Both the position numbers and the translations under genes were made by a program. The notes below the pieces were generated by a model that saw nothing but the letters and a program-made list of their open reading frames with translations, was not told the origin of the DNA and did not search any database. Positions 7,525 to 15,835 of a stretch of DNA of 64,000 nt are shown here, in pieces. The first letter of the stretch is position 1. Each line of letters starts with the position of its first letter. This DNA is from Pseudomonas sp. UBA1879 (GTDB lineage: Bacteria > Pseudomonadota > Gammaproteobacteria > Pseudomonadales > Pseudomonadaceae): contig NZ_DDHJ01000018.1 of NCBI RefSeq assembly GCF_002338065.1, positions 1-64,000 of the forward strand, given 5' to 3'.

Positions 7525-8673
7525 ATGAAAATCACCAAACTTACGACCTTCATCGTCCCGCCGCGCTGGTGTTTCCTCAAAGTGGAAACCGATGAGGGCG
7601 TCACCGGTTGGGGCGAGCCCGTGGTCGAAGGTCGAGCGCACACGGTGGCTGCGGCCGTTGAAGAATTGTCCGACTACTTGATCGGAAAAGACCCGCGCAA
7701 CATCGAGGACATCTGGACGGTGCTGTACCGCGGCGGTTTCTACCGGGGTGGCGCGATTCACATGAGCGCGCTGGCCGGTATCGATCAGGCGCTGTGGGAC
7801 ATCAAGGGCAAGGCGCTGGGCGTGTCGGTCAGCGATTTGCTGGGCGGTCAGGTGCGCGACAAGATCCGCGTGTATTCGTGGATCGGCGGCGACCGTCCCG
7901 CTGATACTGCTCGCGCTGCCCAAGAAGCCGTTTCCCGCGGCTTCACCGCCGTGAAAATGAACGGCACTGAAGAGCTGCAATTCCTCGATACGTTCGAGAA
8001 AGTCGATCTGGCGCTGGCCAACGTGGCTGCCGTGCGGGATGCGGTCGGCCCGAACGTCGGCATCGGCGTTGATTTCCATGGCCGGGTGCACAAGCCGATG
8101 GCCAAGGTGCTGATGAAGGAACTGGACCCGTACAAGCTGATGTTCATCGAAGAACCGGTGCTCAGCGAAAACTATGAAGCGCTGAAAGAACTGGCCCCGC
8201 TGACCAGCACGCCGATTGCCCTCGGCGAGCGGCTGTTCTCCCGTTGGGATTTCAAGCGTGTGCTCAGCGAAGGCTACGTCGACATCATCCAGCCGGATGC
8301 GTCCCACGCCGGTGGCATCACCGAAACCCGCAAGATCGCCAACATGGCCGAAGCTTACGACGTGGCCCTGGCCCTGCATTGCCCGCTGGGCCCGATCGCG
8401 CTGGCGGCGTGCCTGCAACTGGACGCGGCCTGCTACAACGCGTTCATTCAGGAACAGAGCCTGGGCATCCACTACAACGAGAGCAACGATTTGCTCGATT
8501 ACATCAAGAATCCCGAAGTCTTCGATTACGACAAGGGCATGGTGAAAATCCCGAACGGCCCGGGCCTGGGCATCGAGATCAACGAGGAATACGTCAAGGA
8601 GCGCGCGGCCATCGGTCACCGCTGGCGCAACCCGATCTGGCGTCATGCCGATGGCAGTTTTGCCGAGTGGTGA
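7525..8673 (+). CDS. dgoD: D-galactonate dehydratase
   Basis: Enolase-superfamily enzyme removing water from D-galactonate to give 2-dehydro-3-deoxygalactonate (EC 4.2.1.6), the first pathway step. The 382 residues match E. coli DgoD in length. The key residues are D183 and H185 in GVDFHG, E209 in FIEEP, E235 in LGER (D183, E209 and E235 bind Mg2+) and H285 in ALHCPLGP; the two histidines are the acid/base pair. The start is chosen by GAGAGAACCGAG upstream and the family N-terminus MKITKLTTFIVPPRWCFLK. The tandem repeat before it sits in the dgoA-dgoD gap. Confidence 0.97.
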   Translation: MKITKLTTFIVPPRWCFLKVETDEGVTGWGEPVVEGRAHTVAAAVEELSDYLIGKDPRNIEDIWTVLYRGGFYRGGAIHMSALAGIDQALWDIKGKALGVSVSDLLGGQVRDKIRVYSWIGGDRPADTARAAQEAVSRGFTAVKMNGTEELQFLDTFEKVDLALANVAAVRDAVGPNVGIGVDFHGRVHKPMAKVLMKELDPYKLMFIEEPVLSENYEALKELAPLTSTPIALGERLFSRWDFKRVLSEGYVDIIQPDASHAGGITETRKIANMAEAYDVALALHCPLGPIALAACLQLDAACYNAFIQEQSLGIHYNESNDLLDYIKNPEVFDYDKGMVKIPNGPGLGIEINEEYVKERAAIGHRWRNPIWRHADGSFAEW

Positions 8674-8710
8674 TGGGACCAGGGGTCGACGCTCATCCGA
8701 GCCGACCCCA

Positions 8711-8872
8711 TTCGTGAGCAAGCTCACTCCCATGGGCTTTGTGTCTGACGCAAATGTGAACGACGACGCGGATCGCCTGTAGGCGGGAGCAAGTTCACTC
8801 CCATGGGTTTTGTGTCTGACACAAATGTGGACGATGACCCGGATCACCTGTGGGTGTGAGCTTGCTCACGAA
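8711..8872. repeat. Compound REP element between dgoD and dgoT
   Basis: A 71-base unit is repeated in tandem (8716-8786 and 8787-8857, high identity, including CACTCCCATGGG and TTTGTGTCTGAC). The block is bounded by perfect 17-base inverted repeats, TTCGTGAGCAAGCTCAC at 8711-8727 and its complement at 8856-8872. The GAGCAAGCTCACTCC word is the Pseudomonas REP type seen again at 11150, 49146 and 53746. It lies between two genes expected to be cotranscribed. Confidence 0.85.
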
Positions 8873-8935
8873 GACGTACTTATTGGCACCACCCGACTTC
8901 CAGACCTCAGACAACCATAAAAAGAGGCACCCCCC

Positions 8936-10249
8936 ATGCGCACACAGACCTTGCCGGAGGCGCGGGCGATCACAGCCACGCCGACCCGCAAACGCTATTT
9001 CATCATGGTGCTGCTGTTCATTACGGTGGTGATCAACTACCTCGACCGCAGCAACCTGTCCATCGCTGCACCTGCGCTGACCAGCGAGCTGGGCATCGAC
9101 CCGGTTCATGTCGGCCTGGTGTTCTCGGCCTTCGGCTGGACCTACGCCGCCATGCAATTGCCCGGTGGCTGGCTGGTGGATCGCGTGCCACCACGCATTC
9201 TCTACACCGTCGCGCTGGCGCTGTGGTCGATCGCCACGATTTGTCTTGGCTTTGTCGGCAGCTTCATTGCCCTGTTCGTGTTGCGTATGGCGGTGGGCGC
9301 GTTGGAAGCCCCGGCGTACCCGATCAATAGCCGGGTCGTCACCGCGTGGTTTCCAGAAAAGGAACGGGCCACGGCGGTCGGCTTCTACACCTCGGGGCAG
9401 TTCGTCGGACTGGCGTTCCTGACCCCGATCCTGGCCTGGCTGCAAGCCACGTTCGGCTGGCACATGGTGTTCGTCGCCACCGGTGGCGTGGGCGTGGTCT
9501 GGGCCGTGATTTGGTACATGGTCTATCGCGAGCCTCGCGATTTCAAAGGCGTGAATCAGGGCGAAATCGACCTGATCAAAGAGGGCGGCGGCCTGGTGGA
9601 CATTGAAACCGACACGTCCAACGCCAAGCGCGGCTTTAGCTGGACGGACCTCGGTATCGTCCTCAGCAAACGCAAACTCTGGGGCATCTATCTCGGGCAG
9701 TTCTGCCTCAATTCGACCCTCTGGTTCTTCCTCACCTGGTTCCCGACGTACTTGGTGAAATATCGCGGCATGGACTTCATCAAGTCCGGATTGCTGGCCT
9801 CGTTGCCGTTTCTCGCGGCGTTCGTCGGCGTGCTGTGCTCGGGCTTCTTTTCCGACTGGCTGATCCGTCGCGGCCACACCGTGGGTTTCGCGCGCAAACT
9901 GCCGATCATCGCAGGCCTGCTGATCTCCACGTCGATCATCGGCGCCAACTACGTCGACTCGACGCCACTGGTCATTGCGTTTCTGGCGCTGGCGTTTTTC
10001 GGCAACGGCCTGGCGTCGATCACCTGGTCGCTGGTGTCGACGCTCGCCCCGGCGCGTCTGTTGGGCCTCACCGGCGGCACCTTCAACCTGATCGGCAACC
10101 TGTCGGCTATTGCCACCCCCATCGTGATCGGCTTTCTGGCATCCGGGGAGTCGTTCGCACCGGCCATCACCTACATCGCCGTGCTGGCGCTGCTGGGGGC
10201 GCTGTCCTACATCCTCCTGGTGGGCAAGGTCGAGCGGATCGAGCTTTAA
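8936..10249 (+). CDS. dgoT: MFS D-galactonate transporter
   Basis: Inner-membrane major-facilitator symporter of the anion:cation (ACS) family, to which DgoT, GudP and ExuT belong; predicted to import D-galactonate with protons. The 437 residues show about twelve hydrophobic helices. Helix 1 carries the ACS signature INYLDRSNLSIAAPAL, and helix 2 the loop GGWLVDRVPPR. A long cytoplasmic loop lies in the middle (around residues 195-240). The start follows AGAGG seven bases upstream. Galactonate as substrate is inferred from the neighbours; glucarate or another sugar acid cannot be excluded from sequence alone. Confidence 0.88.
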   Translation: MRTQTLPEARAITATPTRKRYFIMVLLFITVVINYLDRSNLSIAAPALTSELGIDPVHVGLVFSAFGWTYAAMQLPGGWLVDRVPPRILYTVALALWSIATICLGFVGSFIALFVLRMAVGALEAPAYPINSRVVTAWFPEKERATAVGFYTSGQFVGLAFLTPILAWLQATFGWHMVFVATGGVGVVWAVIWYMVYREPRDFKGVNQGEIDLIKEGGGLVDIETDTSNAKRGFSWTDLGIVLSKRKLWGIYLGQFCLNSTLWFFLTWFPTYLVKYRGMDFIKSGLLASLPFLAAFVGVLCSGFFSDWLIRRGHTVGFARKLPIIAGLLISTSIIGANYVDSTPLVIAFLALAFFGNGLASITWSLVSTLAPARLLGLTGGTFNLIGNLSAIATPIVIGFLASGESFAPAITYIAVLALLGALSYILLVGKVERIEL

Positions 10250-10313
10250 CCCTTGGACTGACCCGCGCGGGCGACGATAATGCCGCCCGCTCTCCGATTC
10301 GATAAGGCGCGAT

Positions 10314-11120
10314 ATGCACGATTCTTCCGACACCGCAGCCGTTACAGGCAAGGACGCCGCGCCCACCGGCACGCAAACCCTGTTACGCGGGCTGGGCGTG
10401 GTACAGGCCGTGGCCAGTGGCGCCCGAGACCTCAAGCAAATTGCCCGGCTGATCGGCACCACCCGCAGCACCACTCACCGCCTCGCCAGTTGCCTGGTGG
10501 ACGAACGCTACCTGCGCGTGCTGCCGCAGGTGGGGTATGTGTTGGGACCCAAGCTGATCGAACTGGGGTTTCAGGCGCGGGAAGAACTGCCGCTGGCGAT
10601 GCTGGCGCGGCCGTTTCTCGATGAGTTGTCCGCGCTGACCGGCGACACCGTGCACTTGGCCATACGCGATGGCGATGAAGTGCTGTACCTGCACAAGAAT
10701 CCCGGGCGCAATGGGCCGGAAATGCGTTCGCGGGTCGGGCATCGCATGCCGCTGGCGCGCACCGGGATCGGCAAAGCGCTGTTGCTGGACAGCCCGGAAA
10801 GCGAGTGGCAGCGGCTGTACGATATCAGCCTGCCAGAGGTGTCGAAGCCCGCGCAGTGGCCTGCGCATCAGGAACAGACGTGGGAGCAGGTGCGCGAGCG
10901 GATGCGTGAGTATGTGAAGGGCGGCTACGCGTTCGACCTGGAAGACAACGAGCCGTCAATCCGTTGCGTGGCTGCGCCGATTCGCGATGCCAGCAAATAC
11001 ATCGTCGCCGGGATCAGCATTGCCAGCACCGTGCCGTACATGCCGTTGGAAAAAATGGCCGAGCTGGCGCCAATGATCAAGGAAGTGGCGGCGCGCTTGT
11101 CGGCGGAGTTGGGTGGGTGA
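10314..11120 (+). CDS. IclR-family transcriptional regulator
   Basis: 268 residues: an N-terminal winged helix-turn-helix (about residues 22-85, LRGLGVVQAVASGARDLKQI through the recognition helix TTRSTTHRLASCL), then the IclR effector domain (about 95-265) with the typical VGHRMPLARTGIGKALL and GGYAFDLEDNEPSIRCVAAP segments. The ATG follows AAGGCG. It lies 64 bases after dgoT in the same direction, so it is probably the pathway regulator, responding to galactonate or its keto-deoxy product. E. coli uses a GntR-type DgoR for this job. The palindrome at 5661 is its most likely target. Confidence 0.88.
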   Translation: MHDSSDTAAVTGKDAAPTGTQTLLRGLGVVQAVASGARDLKQIARLIGTTRSTTHRLASCLVDERYLRVLPQVGYVLGPKLIELGFQAREELPLAMLARPFLDELSALTGDTVHLAIRDGDEVLYLHKNPGRNGPEMRSRVGHRMPLARTGIGKALLLDSPESEWQRLYDISLPEVSKPAQWPAHQEQTWEQVRERMREYVKGGYAFDLEDNEPSIRCVAAPIRDASKYIVAGISIASTVPYMPLEKMAELAPMIKEVAARLSAELGG

Positions 11121-11147
11121 CCGATCTGTCTGACGAAACGCCTCACC

Positions 11148-11237
11148 GGTAGGCGTGAGCTTGCTCGCGATTGCGGCCTTCCATTGGCCTCAATAAGCGG
11201 CTGTTACACCGCTATCGCGAGCAAGCTCGCTCCTGCA
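11148..11237. repeat. REPIN (inverted REP pair)
   Basis: The arm GGCGTGAGCTTGCTCGCGAT (about 11148-11171) faces its near-complement at 11214-11237 around a 42-base loop. It sits in the convergent gap between the IclR gene and the dehydrogenase, where it may act as a stem-loop end for both transcripts. Confidence 0.8.
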
Positions 11238-11294
11238 GTGATCGGGTCGTATGATCGTTCCCACGCAGCGCCCGGGGAACGATCATGTGGAGCG

Positions 11295-12347
11295 TCACGC
11301 CTTCAACGTCGCCATATCAATCACAAAACGATATTTGATGTCGCCTGCAATCATGCGGCTGTACGCCTCGTTGATGTTCTTGATGTCGAGCATCTCGATG
11401 TCGCAGCTGATGCCATGCTCGGCACAGAAATCCAGCACCTCCTGAGTCTCCGCGATCCCGCCGATCAACGAACCGGCCAGTACGCGACGCTTCATCACCA
11501 GATTGGCAGTATGCAGCGCCGGGTCCACCGGCTCGATCAGACCCACCAGAATGTGCACGCCGTCGAAACGCAGGGTTTCCAGGTAGGGGTTAAGGTCGTG
11601 CTGCACCGGGATGGTGTCCAGCAGGAAGTCAAAGTGACCTGCCGCCGCCTTCATCTGCTCGGCGTCGGTGGACACGATGACATGGTCCGCGCCCTGACGA
11701 CGTGCTTCTTCCGCCTTGCTCGCCGAACGGGTGAACAGCGTGACTTCCGCGCCCATGGCCTTGGCGAACTTGATACCCATGTGGCCCAGGCCGCCCATGC
11801 CCAGCACGCCCACCTTGTCGCCCGCCTTGACGCCGTAATGCTTGAGCGGCGAGTAGGTGGTAATGCCCGCGCAGAGAATCGGCGCGGCGGCGGCCGGGTT
11901 CAGCGTCTCGGGAATGCGCACGACGAAGTGCTCGCTGACCACGATGCTGCTGGAGTAGCCGCCCATGGTGTTGCTACCGTCGACGCGGTCCGGCGTGGCG
12001 TAGGTCAGGGTCGGGCCTTCCAGGCAATACTGCTCAAGGTCCGCCGCGCAGGCTTCGCAGTGGCGGCAGGAGTCGACCATGCAACCGACACCGACCAGAT
12101 CACCGACTTTGTGCTTTGTCACATTGGCACCGACTTCGGTGACCTTGCCGACGATTTCGTGGCCGGGCATCAGCGGGTACACCGCGATGCCCCATTCATT
12201 GCGCGCCTGGTGAATATCGGAATGACAAACGCCGCAGTACAGAATCTCGATAGCCACATCGTCCGCACGCGGGCTGCGGCGGTTGAAGGTCATGGGGGCG
12301 AGGGGAGTGGTGGCCGACTGAGCGGCGTAACCAATGGCTGTGTACAT
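11295..12347 (-). CDS. Zinc-dependent NAD(P)-linked alcohol/aldehyde dehydrogenase
   Basis: Medium-chain dehydrogenase of the YahK/cinnamyl-alcohol type, probably reducing a range of aldehydes with NADPH. The start at 12347 (MYTAIGYAAQSATTPLAP) follows GAGG and gives 350 residues. The frame is open for 32 residues more but these are not family-like. Catalytic zinc ligands are in CGVCHSD and GHEIVGKV; the structural zinc cysteines are in GCMVDSCRHCEACAADLEQY; the Rossmann loop is GMGGLGHMGIKFAKAMGAE. The gene is divergent from an AraC-type regulator 179 bases away. Substrate unknown. Confidence 0.9.
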   Translation of the reverse strand: MYTAIGYAAQSATTPLAPMTFNRRSPRADDVAIEILYCGVCHSDIHQARNEWGIAVYPLMPGHEIVGKVTEVGANVTKHKVGDLVGVGCMVDSCRHCEACAADLEQYCLEGPTLTYATPDRVDGSNTMGGYSSSIVVSEHFVVRIPETLNPAAAAPILCAGITTYSPLKHYGVKAGDKVGVLGMGGLGHMGIKFAKAMGAEVTLFTRSASKAEEARRQGADHVIVSTDAEQMKAAAGHFDFLLDTIPVQHDLNPYLETLRFDGVHILVGLIEPVDPALHTANLVMKRRVLAGSLIGGIAETQEVLDFCAEHGISCDIEMLDIKNINEAYSRMIAGDIKYRFVIDMATLKA

Positions 12348-12526
12348 GAGAAACCTCGCAAAAAACGATGACAGTTGAGGCCGTGTATTCTGGGCAACCA
12401 AGCCGCCAGCAGCCATGACCATTCCTACGTGTGTCATGCACAATCCTCCGGAGATTCATCCGCAGGGGCTGCTTTGCACCGCAGATCTGCGATGATCGCA
12501 CTGTCTAATCCTCTGTCCGGTTGCCC

Positions 12527-13432
12527 ATGTCACTGACTCTCCATTCCGACGCCAACACCCCGTTGGTGTCCCTGATCAAATCCCTGACCACGCGCCCCGG
12601 TTTCGTCGACACCCTCGTCCCCGGCGTGCAGGCGATGTCCTGGAATGACTACGTCGCCAGCAGTCCGCAGATTTATGAGCCGAGCCTGGTGATCATCGCT
12701 CAGGGCAGCAAGCTCGCCCGCCTCGGGTCGCGAACGCTGGAATATGGCGCGGGCCACTATCTAGTGCAGGCGCTGTCGGTGCCGTTCATGTGCGAGACCT
12801 TCGCTACCGAGGACGAGCCGATGTATGGCATTGCGGTGTCGATCGACCGCGCGGTCTTGAGCGAACTGGTGCAGGCCATGGGCCAGGCGCCGGGCGTGAT
12901 GGTCAAGGCGCAGACTCCCGAGTCGATGAGCTCGGCCGAGCTGGACGCGTCGATGCGCGAGAGCGTCGAGCGTTTGTTGCGCTGCCTGCATGACCCGCAG
13001 GACGCTCAGGTGATGGGCGCGGCGCGGGTGAGGGAGGTTTTATACGCGGCGCTGCGGGGGCCTCAGGCGGGTGTATTGCGGGCACTGGTCGAACAGCAGG
13101 GGCATTTCGCTCGGATCGCTGCAGCGTTGCAGTACCTGCGCGATCACTACAACGAAGCGTTGAGCGTCGATGAACTCGCCCGTCGCGCCAACATGAGTGC
13201 TTCGACCTTTCACGAGCATTTCAAACGCAGCACCATGCTCTCGCCGGTGCAGTACCTCAAGCGCCTGCGGTTGCTGAAGGCTCAACAAATGCTCATCGGC
13301 GAGGGCCTGGGTGTGGCGCAGGTGGCGCACAAGGTGGGGTATCAAAGCACGTCGCAATTCAGCCGCGAATACAAACGTTACTTCGAACGCAATCCGGGAG
13401 AAGAGGGGGCGCTGCTGAGGATTCCGGCGTAA
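12527..13432 (+). CDS. AraC-family transcriptional regulator
   Basis: 301 residues when started at the ATG 12527; an in-frame TTG at 12521 is an alternative. Neither has a strong ribosome site. The N-terminal part is of the AraC_N cupin-like type (SLVIIAQGSKLARLG, GAGHYLVQALSVPFMCE). The C-terminal part (about residues 200-300) holds two helix-turn-helix motifs: LSVDELARRANMSASTFHEH and the segment ending VAHKVGYQSTSQFSREYKRY. Regulators of this type often control a divergent oxidoreductase, which fits the dehydrogenase at 11295-12347. Inducer unknown. Confidence 0.88.
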   Translation: MSLTLHSDANTPLVSLIKSLTTRPGFVDTLVPGVQAMSWNDYVASSPQIYEPSLVIIAQGSKLARLGSRTLEYGAGHYLVQALSVPFMCETFATEDEPMYGIAVSIDRAVLSELVQAMGQAPGVMVKAQTPESMSSAELDASMRESVERLLRCLHDPQDAQVMGAARVREVLYAALRGPQAGVLRALVEQQGHFARIAAALQYLRDHYNEALSVDELARRANMSASTFHEHFKRSTMLSPVQYLKRLRLLKAQQMLIGEGLGVAQVAHKVGYQSTSQFSREYKRYFERNPGEEGALLRIPA

Positions 13433-13454
13433 CGCCTTGCTGTTGACGCACTTA

Positions 13455-13542
13455 TGTAGGAGCGAATTCATTCGCGAGACGATTGTTCAGGCGATAGGGA
13501 TGCGTCGTCTGTGCTGGTGCACCGCAAATGAATCCGCTCCCA
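13455..13542. repeat. Imperfect REPIN after the AraC gene
   Basis: The arm TGTAGGAGCGAATTCATTCG (from 13455) faces a partial complement AAATGAATCCGCTCCCA ending at 13542. It is of the GAATTCATTCGC subclass, also seen at 36936-37024. Confidence 0.65.
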
Positions 13543-13586
13543 CCGGCTTGGGGCAGTCCGCTGAGCCGGTGAGATTTCGTAGCCCA

Positions 13587-13618
13587 CAAGAAAGGCGCCA
13601 TGATCGGCGCCTTTCTCT
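13587..13618 (-). terminator. Bidirectional terminator, end of ETF oxidoreductase gene
   Basis: The stem AAAGGCGCC (13591-13599) pairs with GGCGCCTTT (13606-13614) around a six-base loop, followed on the minus strand by TTTCTT. It lies about 26 bases past the minus-strand stop at 13644. Confidence 0.8.
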
Positions 13619-13643
13619 TACAGCTTGAAGTTTGCCGCTGCTT

Positions 13644-15308
13644 TTACATGTTCGGGTACGTTGGCCCACCCGCACCTTCCGGCGTGACCCACGTGATGTT
13701 CTGCGAAGGGTCCTTGATGTCGCAGGTCTTGCAGTGTACGCAGTTCTGGGCGTTGATCTGGAAGCGCTTGGCGCCGTCTTCCTGGGTCACGACTTCGTAC
13801 ACGCCCGCCGGGCAGTAGCGCTGCGCAGGCTCGTCATATTTCGGCAAGTTGACGTTGATCGGGATGCTCGGGTCCTTCAGCTTCAGGTGGCACGGCTGCT
13901 CTTCTTCGTGGTTGGTACCCGAGATGAACACCGAACTCAGCTTGTCGAAGCTCAGCTTGCCGTCCGGTTTGGGGTAGTCGATCTTCTTCGAGTCGGCGGC
14001 CAGCTTCATGCACGCATAGTCGGGCTTGTTGTCATGCAGCGTGAGCGGGATCTTGCCGCCGAAAATGTTTTGATCGATGAAATTGAAGGCGCCGCCCAGA
14101 ATCGGGCCGAACTTGTGGATTGCTGCGCCGAAGTTGCGGCTGGCGAACAGCTCTTCGTGCAGCCAACTGCCCTTGAACGCCTCGACGTAAGTGTTCAGCG
14201 CATCGCCGCCTTCATTGCCGGCGAACAAGGCATCCGCCACGGATTCCGCCGCGAGCATGCCGGATTTCATGGCGGTGTGGCTGCCTTTGATCTTGGCGAA
14301 GTTCAGGGTGCCGAGATCGCATCCAATGAGCGCGCCGCCCGGGAAAACCATTTTCGGCAACGAGTTCAGGCCACCTTTGCAGATTGCGCGGGCGCCGTAA
14401 CTCACGCGCTTGCCGCCTTCCAGATACTGCTTGAGGATCGGGTGATGCTTCAGGCGCTGGAATTCGTCGAACGGCGACAGGAACGGGTTGGCATAGGACA
14501 AATCGACGATCAGGCCAACGACCACCTGATTGTTTTCCAGGTGATAGAGGAAGGAGCCGCCCGTGTTCTCGGTGCCCATCACGTCCAGCGGCCAGCCGGC
14601 GGTGTGCACCACCAGACCTTGCTGGTGCTTGGCCGGGTCGATTTCCCAGATTTCTTTCAGGCCGATGCCGTAATGCTGGGCGTCGGCTTCACTGTCCAGA
14701 TTGAACCGTTTGATCAGTTGCTTGCCAATGTGACCACGGCAGCCTTCGGCGAACAGTGTGTACTTGCCGCGCAGTTCCATGCCGGGGGTGTACATGCCTT
14801 CTTTGGGGTTGCCTTCGCGGTCAACGCCCATGTCGCCAGTGAGAATCCCGCGCACCACGCCGTTCTCGTCGATCAGCGCTTCCTGAGCGGCGAAGCCCGG
14901 GTAGATCTCGACGCCCAGGTTTTCCGCCTGCTGCGCGAGCCAGCGGCACAGGTTACCGAGGGAGATGATGTAGTTGCCTTCGTTGTGCATGGTCTTGGGC
15001 ACGAAGGCGCCGGGGACTTTGGTACCGGCTTCGGCACTGGTCAGCACATAAATGTCATCGCCTTTGACCGGCGTGTTCAGCGGCGCGCCGAGCTCTTTCC
15101 AGTCCGGGAATAGCTCGTTCAGCGCGCGAGGTTCGAACACGGCACCGGACAGAATGTGGGCACCCACTTCGGAGCCTTTTTCGACGACGCACACGCTGAT
15201 TTCCTGACCAGCGTCGGCGGCCTTCTGTTTCAGACGGCATGCGGCGGACAGTCCGGCTGGCCCGGCTCCGACGATCACGACGTCGAATTCCATAAATTCG
15301 CGTTCCAC
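13644..15308 (-). CDS. etfD: Electron-transfer flavoprotein-ubiquinone oxidoreductase
   Basis: Membrane-bound flavo-iron-sulfur enzyme passing electrons from reduced ETF to ubiquinone (EC 1.5.5.1). 554 residues. FAD loop VVIVGAGPAGLSAACRL near the N-terminus; a ubiquinone-binding region in the middle; the [4Fe-4S] cysteines are C499, C523, C526 and C529 (CPAGVYEV and NCVHCKTCDIKDP), and the protein ends GAGGPTYPNM as homologues do. The start is a GTG at 15308 supported by AGGAGA; an internal ATG five codons in is weaker. It is divergent from etfBA, its electron donor. A PsrA-like box sits against its -35, suggesting control by fatty acids. Confidence 0.96.
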   Translation of the reverse strand: MEREFMEFDVVIVGAGPAGLSAACRLKQKAADAGQEISVCVVEKGSEVGAHILSGAVFEPRALNELFPDWKELGAPLNTPVKGDDIYVLTSAEAGTKVPGAFVPKTMHNEGNYIISLGNLCRWLAQQAENLGVEIYPGFAAQEALIDENGVVRGILTGDMGVDREGNPKEGMYTPGMELRGKYTLFAEGCRGHIGKQLIKRFNLDSEADAQHYGIGLKEIWEIDPAKHQQGLVVHTAGWPLDVMGTENTGGSFLYHLENNQVVVGLIVDLSYANPFLSPFDEFQRLKHHPILKQYLEGGKRVSYGARAICKGGLNSLPKMVFPGGALIGCDLGTLNFAKIKGSHTAMKSGMLAAESVADALFAGNEGGDALNTYVEAFKGSWLHEELFASRNFGAAIHKFGPILGGAFNFIDQNIFGGKIPLTLHDNKPDYACMKLAADSKKIDYPKPDGKLSFDKLSSVFISGTNHEEEQPCHLKLKDPSIPINVNLPKYDEPAQRYCPAGVYEVVTQEDGAKRFQINAQNCVHCKTCDIKDPSQNITWVTPEGAGGPTYPNM

Positions 15309-15407
15309 TGGCTATCTCCTGATCAAAGGCTCAACGGTATTTTTTATAGGTCGTTGCGGATTAGCGCCCGTAGGGATGTCATTCGGGCATCATCTTTAAA
15401 GGGGCGC

Positions 15408-15436
15408 ATTATATCTACACCACCTTGCGGGTCCAA
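15408..15436 (-). promoter_or_regulatory. Sigma-70 promoter of etfD
   Basis: On the minus strand, TTGGAC (15436-15431), a 17-base spacer and a perfect TATAAT (15413-15408), about 100 bases before the GTG start. Confidence 0.75.
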
Positions 15437-15438
15437 TA

Positions 15439-15452
15439 CAAACGTTTGTTTG
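15439..15452. promoter_or_regulatory. PsrA-type operator
   Basis: CAAAC-GTTT-GTTTG fits the published PsrA pattern (G/C)AAAC-N2-4-GTTT(G/C). It ends two bases from the etfD -35, so binding would repress. PsrA is a TetR-family regulator released by long-chain fatty acids. The etf genes of P. aeruginosa have been reported as PsrA targets (from memory). Confidence 0.7.
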
Positions 15453-15835
15453 AATCAGCTGAAACCCTGATAAAACATAGGGAGACGGCTTGTGACTGGC
15501 GTTTTTGTCGTATTGACCGAAATAGGCGTTCCGGTCAAGATACGGGCGGTTTTGCGCTCGCCGTAGGCTGACCGTCGGTAACGAACGCCTCTGAAAGCAG
15601 TGTGAGTGCCGTGCAACGGGAACGCGCCCTCGCCGGGAATCGACAGGCGGGGTGCAGTTTACACGCCCGGTCTGCCCGTGACGTGGTCTGAGGGGGAGAC
15701 ATCAGCGTTTTTTGCTGAACTCACCGTTAAGTAACGACGAATACGCTGTTTTCAAAGGTGTTCTTTACACTGACGTGTACCCATCGCCGGGCCGGGCCTG
15801 GCGATTTCTTTTCACCGGAGAGTAACGAGGAATCC

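Larger units (their letters stand above)
15309..15835. other. Divergent regulatory region between etfD and etfBA
   Basis: 527 bases without a gene. It contains the etfD promoter and PsrA-like box (15408-15452) and, at 15513-15538, an inverted repeat TTGACCG / CGGTCAA with a 12-base spacer whose role is unknown. Towards etfB no promoter stands out; TTTACACTG around 15770 is a weak candidate. Confidence 0.6.

Noticed and set aside
11184..12371. Plus-strand frame of 395 residues opposite the dehydrogenase
   Set aside because: Antisense of a gene whose zinc and NAD motifs are intact; the frame has no recognisable domain.
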